Source: Acidithiobacillus caldus ATCC 51756
Lineage (GTDB): Bacteria; Pseudomonadota; Gammaproteobacteria; Acidithiobacillales; Acidithiobacillaceae
Reading direction: 5' to 3'
Assembly (NCBI RefSeq): GCF_000175575.2
Contig: NZ_CP005986.1
Coordinates: 689,549-753,548, forward strand
DNA: 64,000 bases
Positions 35,386 to 42,808 of the stretch are shown here, one piece after another. The notes below the pieces were generated by a model. It searched no databases, was not told the origin of the DNA, and was given only the letters and a program-made list of their open reading frames with translations. The first letter of the stretch is position 1; each line of letters begins with the position of its first letter. Made by a program: the position numbers and the translations under genes.

Positions 35386-35643
35386 GTGCTGGAGCCGCGA
35401 TTCGAAACCCTCTTTGCCGATCTGGAACGTATGCTAACCGATTATCGGTCCTTGCGTCGCCAGCTGCCAGAGCCGGGTTCGGAACGCCAGGTCTTGCGCC
35501 ATCTGCAACGGCGGGTGCAGGGTCTGGAAGCCGAAAACATCCTGTTGCGGCAGCGTCAGGAATTGGTATGTCAGCGTCTCGGCGAACTCTTGGGCCAAAT
35601 CGAAGTCTGGGAGGATTCCGAGGATGGCGAACTTCGTGGCTGA
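35386..35643 (+). CDS. Short coiled-coil protein (TIGR02449/ZapB-like)
   Basis: 85 residues from a GTG with GGGAGC six bases upstream. It is almost entirely helical with heptad leucines (FADLERMLTDYRSLRR, LQRRVQGLEAENILLRQRQELVCQRLGELLGQIEVWED). Proteins of this type commonly sit directly upstream of zapA and resemble the cell-division factor ZapB. A longer start at 35308 would share its ATG bases with the divergent mrdA start and looks less likely. The 3' end overlaps zapA by 20 bp. Confidence 0.75.
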   Translation: MLEPRFETLFADLERMLTDYRSLRRQLPEPGSERQVLRHLQRRVQGLEAENILLRQRQELVCQRLGELLGQIEVWEDSEDGELRG

Positions 35644-35947
35644 ACCGTCTGCGCCCACGGTATCCGTAGATGCCCAGTTGCTGGGTCAGCATTACCGTGT
35701 TTCCTGTCGACCTGAGGAGCAGGCGCTTCTGGGCGAGGCCGTCGCCCTGCTGCAAAGGCGCCTGGCCCAGGCAAGCGAGCAGGCTGCCCGTAGTGTCAGC
35801 AAAGAGCGCCTCACCCTCATGGTCGCCATGAATCTGGCGGCAGACCTGTTGCGCGCCGAGGAGGCGCGCGCCCAGCAGTCGGCTACTCTGGATGCCATTG
35901 CCGCGCGTCTGCAGGCCCTGGTTGACATGGGTAAGGGTGAGGAGTAG
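35624..35947 (+). CDS. zapA: Cell division protein ZapA
   Basis: 107 residues. N-terminal beta region VSVDAQLLGQHYRVSCRPEEQALLGEAVALLQRRL, then VSKERLTLMVAMNLAADLL and a C-terminal coiled coil, as in FtsZ-bundling ZapA. Position before 6S RNA and the 5-formyl-THF cyclo-ligase gene is the standard gammaproteobacterial arrangement. Confidence 0.9.
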   Translation: MANFVAEPSAPTVSVDAQLLGQHYRVSCRPEEQALLGEAVALLQRRLAQASEQAARSVSKERLTLMVAMNLAADLLRAEEARAQQSATLDAIAARLQALVDMGKGEE

Positions 35948-35952
35948 CTTCG

Positions 35953-36138
35953 AAGATGCTCCCTGCGGGGCACGTGTGGCCGAGATGATTCCTGAACCAA
36001 CATTGTCTATCCAGGGGATCCTCAGTCATCACCGCGGTGTGCCGCTCTTTTGCGGAGTAGCCTGAAGCGGTGTGTGGATTCCCACCTGAACATCAGGTTC
36101 CTGGGATAGCGGGCCGCACGACCCAGGCGGGGAGTCTT
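35953..36138 (+). ncRNA. ssrS: 6S RNA
   Basis: About 186 nt between zapA and the 5-FCL gene, the usual location. The ends pair (AAGA with TCTT, CTCCC with GGGAG). Inside them CGTGTGGCC pairs with GGCCGCACG, flanking a large central bubble. The 3' half contains CACCTGAACATCAGGTTCC, closely resembling the E. coli 6S segment CACCTTGAACCAAGGGTTC. It mimics an open promoter and sequesters sigma70 RNA polymerase in stationary phase. Ends are approximate. Confidence 0.88.
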
Positions 36139-36162
36139 CCCGATTCCACCAGCAAGTCGGCC

Positions 36163-36738
36163 TTGCGGCGTCACCTTCGACGTATGCGGTCGGCTTTGAC
36201 GCCACGGGAACTTGCCAGTGCACAACGCGCCCTGGCGCGACACCTCCTTGGCGACCGCGCTTTTCAAAAGGCCCGCCGCATTGGCGTCTATTGGCCAGTC
36301 TCCGGCGAAATCAGCCCCCTTGGCGTCCTGGGTCACCCGCGTACCCGCAACAAAATCTTCTACTTTCCTGTTCTGGCAGGCCCCCACGCACGCATGCTAC
36401 GCTTTGCACCCATGACGCCAGCGGGGACCTGGGCGAGCAACCGTCTGGGGATTCCGGAGCCGCGGGCAGGGGTCAGAGCGCAAAAGTCCTGGCGTCACCT
36501 GGATCTGCTCATCGTCCCGCTGGTGGCATTCGATGGCAGCGGCGGCCGCCTGGGTATGGGTGGAGGGTTCTACGACCGCAGCCTTGCTGCGCGTGGGCAC
36601 CGGCGTCATTGGCGCAAGCCACGACTGGTCGGGGTGGGCCACGCTTTCCAGGAACTGCCCAGGCTCCCGCGTGAAGCCTGGGATGTGGCTCTGGACGCGG
36701 TCTGTACCGAGAAAGGCTGGCGGAGATGGAAGCTATGA
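36163..36738 (+). CDS. fau: 5-formyltetrahydrofolate cyclo-ligase
   Basis: About 191 residues. Family motifs: RRIGVYWPVSGEISPLG, the ATP-binding LLIVPLVAFDGSGGRLGMGGGFYDRSLA, and LVGVGHAFQELPRLPREAWDVALDAVCTE. It converts 5-formyl-THF to 5,10-methenyl-THF. The start is uncertain. TTG 36163 is given, ATG 36184 is the first ATG, and the conserved N-terminal lysine (KSALRR) lies two codons before 36163. The frame stays open into the 6S RNA gene as far as a GTG at 36070. It overlaps ymdB by ATGA. Confidence 0.87.
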   Translation: MRRHLRRMRSALTPRELASAQRALARHLLGDRAFQKARRIGVYWPVSGEISPLGVLGHPRTRNKIFYFPVLAGPHARMLRFAPMTPAGTWASNRLGIPEPRAGVRAQKSWRHLDLLIVPLVAFDGSGGRLGMGGGFYDRSLAARGHRRHWRKPRLVGVGHAFQELPRLPREAWDVALDAVCTEKGWRRWKL

Positions 36739-37550
36739 CGGTCCGAATTCTGTTTGCAGGCGATGTCATGGGAGCGGCGGGTCGACGCGCCCTGCGCCTG
36801 GCCCTGCAGGAGTTTCGTACTGCGGGTGAGGTGGATGCCGTGGTGGTCAACGGCGAGAATGCCGCCGGCGGCATGGGTATCACGGCAGCCATCTTTACGG
36901 AGTTCCGAGCCCAGGGTGTCGACGTCGTCACGGCCGGCAACCACGTTTGGGATCAGCGGGAAATCCTCCAGTTCATCGATACCGAGCCGCGCCTGCTCCG
37001 CCCCTACAACGCTCCCCCCGGAACGCCAGGGGCGGGCTGGGTGAGCGTGCCCATGCCCGGCGGTTGGCAACTCGGCGTCCTGAACCTCATGGGACGCTTG
37101 TTCATGCACCCGACCTACGATTGTCCTTTTCGTGCCGCGGACCTGGCCCTGGCGGCCCGGCCGGCGGACTGCCGGGTGGTGGTGGTGGATGCCCACGCCG
37201 AGGCCAGCAGCGAGAAATACGCCCTTGCCTGGTATCTGGATGGGCGTGTCTCCATGGTGGTGGGCAGCCACACCCACGTGCCGACGGCGGATGAGCGCGT
37301 TTTGCCCGGCGGTACCGCCTTTCAGGCCGATGCCGGCATGTGTGGCTGCTACGATTCGGTGATTGGGGTGGATCGGCATGCCGCCATCCGCCGCTTCATT
37401 CACGCCCTGCCGGGCCATGCGGCGCCCGTGGATGGCGTGGCGACATTTTGCGGCTTGCTCGCGGAGGTGGACCCGGACAGCGGTCGTGCCCTGCGCGTGG
37501 AGCGGGTGCGCCGCGATTATCCGCCCGAGACGGGGGAAGCCACCACCTGA
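36735..37550 (+). CDS. ymdB: YmdB-family metallophosphoesterase
   Basis: 271 residues. Metal and catalytic motifs of the TIGR00282 family are present: LFAGDVMGAAGRRA, VVNGENAAGGMG, TAGNHVWDQREIL, DAHAEASSEK and VGSHTHVPTADERVLPGGTAFQADAGMCG. Members hydrolyse 2',3'-cyclic nucleotides and related phosphodiesters. ATG 36735 overlaps the previous stop; an in-frame ATG three codons earlier is possible. The last 34 bp overlap the convergent M61 peptidase gene. Confidence 0.92.
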   Translation: MTVRILFAGDVMGAAGRRALRLALQEFRTAGEVDAVVVNGENAAGGMGITAAIFTEFRAQGVDVVTAGNHVWDQREILQFIDTEPRLLRPYNAPPGTPGAGWVSVPMPGGWQLGVLNLMGRLFMHPTYDCPFRAADLALAARPADCRVVVVDAHAEASSEKYALAWYLDGRVSMVVGSHTHVPTADERVLPGGTAFQADAGMCGCYDSVIGVDRHAAIRRFIHALPGHAAPVDGVATFCGLLAEVDPDSGRALRVERVRRDYPPETGEATT

Positions 37551-39343
37551 TTCTCACCAAGGCCGAGCCAGAGGGCGCGTCGGCGGCGCGTATCGGCGTC
37601 CACCTCCTGCTGCCAGAGCAGCCAGGCGCGATCGTGCGGCGGCGCCTCTGGTTCCAGACGGGTTTCCCAGAGTCGACCGTCGCGAAAGTAGTGGATGCTC
37701 CTGGGCAGACCCGGAGGCAGGGCGTCGAGGCGGTCTTGCAGGTTGTCGGCACTGCAGGCGCAGTGATCCAGGGCAAGGATCCGGTCACCGGGGCAGAGCC
37801 CCGCCTTTTCTGCGGCGCCTCCCGCCGCGACCCAACCCACTTCGACCCCTTGGGGGTGGCTGCGCCACTGCGCTCCCAACCAGCAGCGCAGGGCCTTGTC
37901 CGCGGCCTTTCCGCCCTTGTCGTCGGGACTTGCGGGCGGGCGCAGCCGCAATTCCAGGCCAACGGTGGCGAGTTGCTGGGCGAGGGGTAAAGGCCCGCGC
38001 TCCGCCAACCAACCCTCCAGCTCCGCCGCGATTTCGGGATCCGCCCAAGCACTCAGACGAGCGAGAAAATCCCCCTCGGGAAGCGCAGCGCCCGCCCCAT
38101 CACGGGTCTGCCACAGATGGCGGAGAAAAGCGTCCAGGCTGGAGTTGCGGCTGCGCAATAGCAGGTCCAGACAGAGGGCGGCAAGCGCCCCCTTGTTGTA
38201 GTAGCTCACCTCAAAGTTGGCGCTATTGGGGTGTGGGTGGTAGAGCTTGATCCAGGCATCCTCGCTGGACTCCCGGAGGCTCTGCCGATATTGCCCCGGG
38301 CGTACGGTCAAGGCCGTGATTTCCCGGCCAAGACCCTCGAGATAGCCGTCGACGCTGAGTACCCCGCTGCGTCGCAGGGCGAGTTCGTCGTAGTAGGAAG
38401 TGATGCCTTCGAAGACCCAAAGGTCGCGGGTGAGGACTGGCGCTTCGCCTGCCGATTCCCACAGAGAGGCCGGGTGCATGGCCTGTACCCACCAACTGTG
38501 GAAGTACTCGTGGCTGGCGAGACCCAGGAAGCGCTGCCAGGCCGCTCTATCGCCACCGCCAAGATCGTCGCGGGCGCAGAGCAGGGCGCTGGAGCTCTCG
38601 TGCTCGAGACCACCGTAGCCGCCTGCGCTCGCCATGCACAGAAAGTGATAGCTGCGAAAAGGACTCGCCCCCCAAAATTCCTGGTGCCAAGCGCAGACCT
38701 TGGCGAGATCCCTTCCCAGGGCGGGCAGGTCCGGCTGTTCGTGGCCGGCCAGCACGAGGCGGTGGGGTAGACCGGCCGCCTCGAAATCCACCAGTCCCAG
38801 CGCGCCCATGAGTACGGGGTGATTGCAGAAATGGCGATGGTCCGCCGCCGCGAAACTCCCCCAGGACAGATCGGCGCCACTGGTTCGCGGCATGGCCGTC
38901 GCCACCTGCCAGTCTGCTGGACCCGATAGCTCCAGACGGTGCCGCAACTTTTCCTGACCTTCCACACGCAGGAACAGGGCGGGACCATTGAAAAATCCCA
39001 TGTGCCCGTCCAGATAGGCCGTCCGCACGGAAAGATCCAGGGCATAGACGCTGTAGTGCAGCCGCAGGGCTTGTCCGCGGGAGGTGAGCAGCCAGCGGTG
39101 CGTATCGATCTTGCGCAGCGCGAGGGCTCCGCCATCGTCTTCGGCGCGGATATCGACGATGTGGCGGGCGAGATCGCGACGGGTGTAGCTGCCGGGAATC
39201 CAGACCGGCATGGTCAGCACCTGTTCCTGCTCCACGGGCGCGGGGATGTCGAGGTGGACGGTGAAACAGTGAGTACGGGGATCCGCGTGTACGCGGTAGA
39301 TCAGTTCCGCCGCTGCGGTGTCCCCCACGACCCCTAACGCCAC
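37517..39343 (-). CDS. M61-family (glycyl) metallopeptidase with PDZ domain
   Basis: 608 residues. The N-terminal beta domain (TMPVWIPGSYTRRDLARHI) is followed by a catalytic domain with the zinc motif HEYFH in GLASHEYFHSWW and the downstream glutamate in DLWVFEGITSYY. A C-terminal PDZ domain (VGWVAAGGAAEKAGLCPGDRILALD) is present. M61 peptidases cleave N-terminal glycine or alanine. No clear signal peptide is seen with the GTG start, so it may be cytoplasmic. It overlaps the isochorismatase stop by 10 bp. Confidence 0.9.
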   Translation of the reverse strand: MALGVVGDTAAAELIYRVHADPRTHCFTVHLDIPAPVEQEQVLTMPVWIPGSYTRRDLARHIVDIRAEDDGGALALRKIDTHRWLLTSRGQALRLHYSVYALDLSVRTAYLDGHMGFFNGPALFLRVEGQEKLRHRLELSGPADWQVATAMPRTSGADLSWGSFAAADHRHFCNHPVLMGALGLVDFEAAGLPHRLVLAGHEQPDLPALGRDLAKVCAWHQEFWGASPFRSYHFLCMASAGGYGGLEHESSSALLCARDDLGGGDRAAWQRFLGLASHEYFHSWWVQAMHPASLWESAGEAPVLTRDLWVFEGITSYYDELALRRSGVLSVDGYLEGLGREITALTVRPGQYRQSLRESSEDAWIKLYHPHPNSANFEVSYYNKGALAALCLDLLLRSRNSSLDAFLRHLWQTRDGAGAALPEGDFLARLSAWADPEIAAELEGWLAERGPLPLAQQLATVGLELRLRPPASPDDKGGKAADKALRCWLGAQWRSHPQGVEVGWVAAGGAAEKAGLCPGDRILALDHCACSADNLQDRLDALPPGLPRSIHYFRDGRLWETRLEPEAPPHDRAWLLWQQEVDADTRRRRALWLGLGENQVVASPVSGG

Positions 39344-39897
39344 TGCGCTGCCAGCTCGCGAAAGGCGGGGTGACGCGCGTCGCGCAGACTTTCGTAGAAG
39401 ACGGATTCTGCCGGCGCCACCAGCACGCCGGCCTGACGCAGGCGCGCCAGGGCGGAGTCGCGGTGCGCCGGATCGCGGCTGGCGCAGGCATCTTCCAGCA
39501 CCACGGCCCGCCAGCCCTGCGTTTCCAGGTCCAGTGCCGTCTGCACGATGCAGACATGGGTCTCGACCCCGGCAATCCAGACCTGACGACGGTCATCGTG
39601 GGCTTCGAGCCACTGGCGCAGATCCGGCTGTCCCAGGCAGGAGAAGCTGGTCTTGGCGAAGACCGCCGAACAGGGCTCCGTCCGTTCGGGCGGCAGAGGC
39701 CCCAAGCCCTCGGGATACTGTGCCGTGGCCAGAATGGGAATGGCGAGGCGCTGACACAAGGCGACCATGGCATCCACCCGCCGCAGCAGTAGGTGGCGCG
39801 TCTGCGGTGCCAGGGTGTTGAGGAGGCGATCCTGCAGGTCCACCAACAGCAGGACCGCCTGCTCTGGGCGGATTTGGGCGCGACCGAGGCCAGACAT
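39334..39897 (-). CDS. Isochorismatase-family cysteine hydrolase
   Basis: 187 residues. The catalytic triad of the family is present: Asp in LLLVDLQDRLL, Lys in AVFAKTSFSC and Cys in VWIAGVETHVCIVQTALDL with the cis-peptide before it. This subgroup (YcaC-like) has uncertain substrates. It is coupled upstream to the PCMT-like gene (1-3 bp overlap) and downstream to the M61 peptidase gene, so the three form an operon. Confidence 0.88.
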   Translation of the reverse strand: MSGLGRAQIRPEQAVLLLVDLQDRLLNTLAPQTRHLLLRRVDAMVALCQRLAIPILATAQYPEGLGPLPPERTEPCSAVFAKTSFSCLGQPDLRQWLEAHDDRRQVWIAGVETHVCIVQTALDLETQGWRAVVLEDACASRDPAHRDSALARLRQAGVLVAPAESVFYESLRDARHPAFRELAAQWR

Positions 39898-40550
39898 CAG
39901 AACTGGAAGCCGGGACCGGGCAGATGGTGGCGCAAGGGCGGGACCTGCGTCTCGAAGAGGCTTTCTCGACGTAGCACGCCCCGTTCATCCTTTTGTAGGC
40001 GCAGCACCTCCATGATGGCGCCGCTGCCGATGATGGCGATGAGGCGTCCTCCTGGGCTGAGCTGCTCTGCAAAGACAGCGGGCAGCTGGGGCAGGGAGCC
40101 GGTGATGCAGATGGCATCGTAGGGCGCATTGGCCGCCCAGCCCTGGGAACCATCGCCCAGGTGGAGGTGCACGCCCGAAATGCCCTCGCTGTGGAGACGT
40201 CCCTCCACAGGACGGAGCAGTTCTTCCCGATCCTCGACGCTGTGCACCACACCGGCCAAGCGGGCCAGAAGGGCGGCAAAATAGCCGCTACCCGTACCGA
40301 TCTCGAGAACCCGGGCGCCGCTATTGAGATCCAGCTCCTGCAGGACGCGCGCCTCCATTTTTGGTGTCCACATGACCTCGCCATGGCCCAAGGGGATACA
40401 GAAGTCGGCGAAGGCCAGATGCCGCAACGGCGTCGGTACGAAAATCTCCCGCCGCGTGCTTGCTACCGCCTGCAATACCTTGGGATCGAGGACCTCCCAG
40501 GTACGGATCTGCGTATCGATCATGGTTTGGCGAAGGGCATCGTAAGACAT
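39897..40550 (-). CDS. Protein-L-isoaspartate O-methyltransferase-like protein
   Basis: 217 residues. SAM-binding motif I is VLEIGTGSGYFAALLARL, post-I is VHSVEDREELL, and the N-terminal PCMT segment is RREIFVPTPLRHLAFADFCIPLGHGEVMWTPKMEARVLQEL. The usual Q/T-ISQP motif is replaced by GEVMWTPK, as in the divergent PCMT group of many proteobacteria, so true isoaspartyl repair activity is not certain. The ATG at 40550 was preferred over a start 13 codons upstream. Confidence 0.85.
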   Translation of the reverse strand: MSYDALRQTMIDTQIRTWEVLDPKVLQAVASTRREIFVPTPLRHLAFADFCIPLGHGEVMWTPKMEARVLQELDLNSGARVLEIGTGSGYFAALLARLAGVVHSVEDREELLRPVEGRLHSEGISGVHLHLGDGSQGWAANAPYDAICITGSLPQLPAVFAEQLSPGGRLIAIIGSGAIMEVLRLQKDERGVLRRESLFETQVPPLRHHLPGPGFQF

Positions 40551-40624
40551 GGCTGTGGAAGATTCCAAAATTTTGCTACATTTAGTCATGGCCGCCAGGT
40601 CAAGTCAACGTACCGAGGTCCCCA

Positions 40625-41566
40625 TTGGAAAGCCGTGCCCACGCTCTGGTCGCCCTGGTCTTCTTGGCCCTACTCACCCTTGGACTCATCGCCGCCGGCC
40701 TGTGGATGCATCACAGTGAGCCGAAGGGGAAGGTGTACGACGTCCTGTCACCCTACAGTGTCAGTGGGTTACAGTCCCAGGCGGCAGTGCGCTTCAAGGG
40801 GGTAAAGGTAGGCGAGGTGCAGTCCATCGGCTTCGATCCCAAGAATCCGCGTCTCGTGCGGGTGCGCATCCGGGTTGCCCGCGACACTCCCATCACCCGT
40901 GCGACCTTTGCCGAGCTGCAGCCCCAGGGGGTGACGGGCCTGAGTTATCTGTCCCTCAGCGACAGTGGCACCGACTTCGCGCCCATTGCCCATCCCTCTG
41001 GCGAGCCTCCCGTCATTCCCATGCATCCAAGCTTCATCGAGGCCCTCTCTCGCAACGGGGAATCCCTGGTCAATCAGGGCAATACCCTGGCGCAGCGCCT
41101 CAATGCCGTGCTCGACGAGCGCAATCGCCGCCACTTTGCCCAGACCATCGCCCATCTGGATCAGGCGACGGCTGAGTTGGTCGCCCTCGAGCAGTCGCTC
41201 AAGCCCGCGCTGGCGGAATTGCCTGCCACCATCGCTGCGACCCGTTCCACCATGGAGGCGAGCCATAGCCTGCTTCTGGACCTCAACGATCTGGCGGTAT
41301 CGGCGCAGGCGCCTTTGGCCAGTGTCACCGCGGCGGCGCGTTCGGTACAACTGCTCTCGGCGGCGGGTCTGAGCAGTATAGAAACCCTGAACTACCAGAC
41401 GCTGCCGGAGTTGAACCAACTCAGCAGCCAGCTGGCACAAAGCAGCCGTAGGCTCGGGAAGCTGTCGGAGAACCTCGAGGACGCGCCCCAAAGCCTCGTC
41501 TTTGGACGCAGACCTCCGCCCCCGGGCCCCGGGCAACCTGGCTTTGCATCTGGTGGGAGACCCTGA
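40625..41566 (+). CDS. MCE (MlaD-type) lipid-transport protein
   Basis: 313 residues starting at TTG with GAGG upstream. An N-terminal transmembrane helix (about residues 6-28) is followed by an MCE domain (YSVSGLQSQAAVRFKGVKVGEVQSIGFDP...VRIRVARDTPITRATFAELQPQGVTGLSYLSL) and a long helical region (about 150-290) like those that form MCE tunnels. It would bind lipids in the periplasm. The next gene overlaps its stop by 1 bp. No permease or ATPase gene of an Mla/Pqi/Let-type system is adjacent. Confidence 0.88.
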   Translation: MESRAHALVALVFLALLTLGLIAAGLWMHHSEPKGKVYDVLSPYSVSGLQSQAAVRFKGVKVGEVQSIGFDPKNPRLVRVRIRVARDTPITRATFAELQPQGVTGLSYLSLSDSGTDFAPIAHPSGEPPVIPMHPSFIEALSRNGESLVNQGNTLAQRLNAVLDERNRRHFAQTIAHLDQATAELVALEQSLKPALAELPATIAATRSTMEASHSLLLDLNDLAVSAQAPLASVTAAARSVQLLSAAGLSSIETLNYQTLPELNQLSSQLAQSSRRLGKLSENLEDAPQSLVFGRRPPPPGPGQPGFASGGRP

Positions 41567-42219
41567 TGAAGCGACCATGGATGAGCGCGGGGCGTGTTGT
41601 GGGCGCTGTACTGCTGACTCTGACTCTGTCCGCTTGTGCGGGTAGCCCGGCGCTCTATCAGCAGGCCTATTCGGTGGTGCCCGTCGCTGCGTATGCCACC
41701 CCCACTAGTCGGCCAGAGACTCAGGTCCTGCCGGTGCTCCAGGTAGCCGAGGTGGAGGCACCCGCCTGGCTCGACAGCAGCCACTATCTCTATCGTCTGG
41801 ATTACCGCGACCCCGAGGCCTTGCGCTACTACGGCGACGCGCGTTGGGCAGCGGCACCGGCACAGATGTTGCGGGCCGCTGCCGTGACGAGCTTGGAACA
41901 AAGTGGCGACTGGCAGGCGGTATTGACTCGAGGCGAGGCCAAGAAGCGTTTTCGCCTGGAGTTGCGCCTGCAGAACTTCATGCTGAATTTTTCTGGACCC
42001 GACAGCGGTCAGGCGGAACTCGCCTACACCGCCACCTTGGTAGACACCCAGAGTTTTTCCGTGGTGGCACAGCGCGAGTTCCTGCAGCGCGTGCCACTAC
42101 GACAGATTGGCCCGCAGGGCGGGGCGGCAGCCATGGCCGAAGCCACCGCCGCTAGCATGGCGCAGTTACGCTCATGGGCGGCAGCGGCAGCCCGCCAAGC
42201 TTTGGCGCAGGTGCGCTGA
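41566..42219 (+). CDS. ABC-type transport auxiliary lipoprotein (PqiC-like)
   Basis: 217 residues. The signal peptide ends in lipobox LSAC (cysteine about residue 24). The domain PVLQVAEVEAPAWLDSSHYLYRLDYRDPEALRYYGDARWAAAPAQML matches the auxiliary component seen with MCE transporters, which bridges to the outer membrane. It is coupled to the MCE gene, so the two probably form one complex. Confidence 0.86.
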   Translation: MKRPWMSAGRVVGAVLLTLTLSACAGSPALYQQAYSVVPVAAYATPTSRPETQVLPVLQVAEVEAPAWLDSSHYLYRLDYRDPEALRYYGDARWAAAPAQMLRAAAVTSLEQSGDWQAVLTRGEAKKRFRLELRLQNFMLNFSGPDSGQAELAYTATLVDTQSFSVVAQREFLQRVPLRQIGPQGGAAAMAEATAASMAQLRSWAAAAARQALAQVR

Positions 42220-42808
42220 CGGGAATATTGGCTGCTTGTCCCCATGGCGATGATTTTTTCCGACGCTTCCTCATCAAGGTAAATACGCTTTATGGGAACT
42301 GCAGTTTGTCGACGTGCATGACGGCATAACGGACGGCGCGTGCCCGGCGGCTATACAACGGCGGGAGGGCAGCGGAAGCAGACATTCAGTCCGGGGACCA
42401 TGGCGCTCGCGGCACTCTTCAAGACTCGCGAAAGGCGCGGTAGCATTTTGACCGTGGATGTCGGGAATCCTGACTACAGGATTTATTAATAAGCCATTAT
42501 TGCTATTAGCGAAAAAATTCTTTTTTAGGCAAATGCAGAAAGCTATGATAAGGCGACGGCGCATCCGTTGTTCGACCGGCACTCTTGGCTATGCAGAGAC
42601 CTCGCACCAGAAGCGCTCCTCCTGATGGAGCCAATCCATGGCGCTGGCTTCATCCAATCCTGGGCGACGCTCAGCGTCACGAATGGGACAGTTCATGTGT
42701 CAGCGTCATGTGGTCCCCTAGCGTGGGTTTTGGCCAAGCACCTTCATTCAGGCTGCCGTGGGTGGTGAGTTATGGAGCTCGCATTTTGCCCGTTCTACCA
42801 CCGGCTTT
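42220..42808. other. Intergenic region without a recognised gene
   Basis: About 590 bp between convergent genes. It contains an A/T-rich patch (about 42475-42545) and a perfect 7-bp hairpin AATCCTG-ACTA-CAGGATT at 42466-42483, which could end the MCE transcript although only an AT-rich stretch follows. Short ORFs on both strands lack ribosome sites and protein-like composition. No insertion sequence or RNA gene was recognised. Confidence 0.5.

Noticed and set aside
36070-36162. GTG 36070 as the start of the 5-FCL gene
   Set aside because: It lies within the 6S RNA and would add about 28 residues not typical of the family, although the open frame is noted as a finding.
42568-42768. 66-codon ORF in the gap before the RND pump
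   Set aside because: No ribosome site, no family resemblance and unlikely composition.
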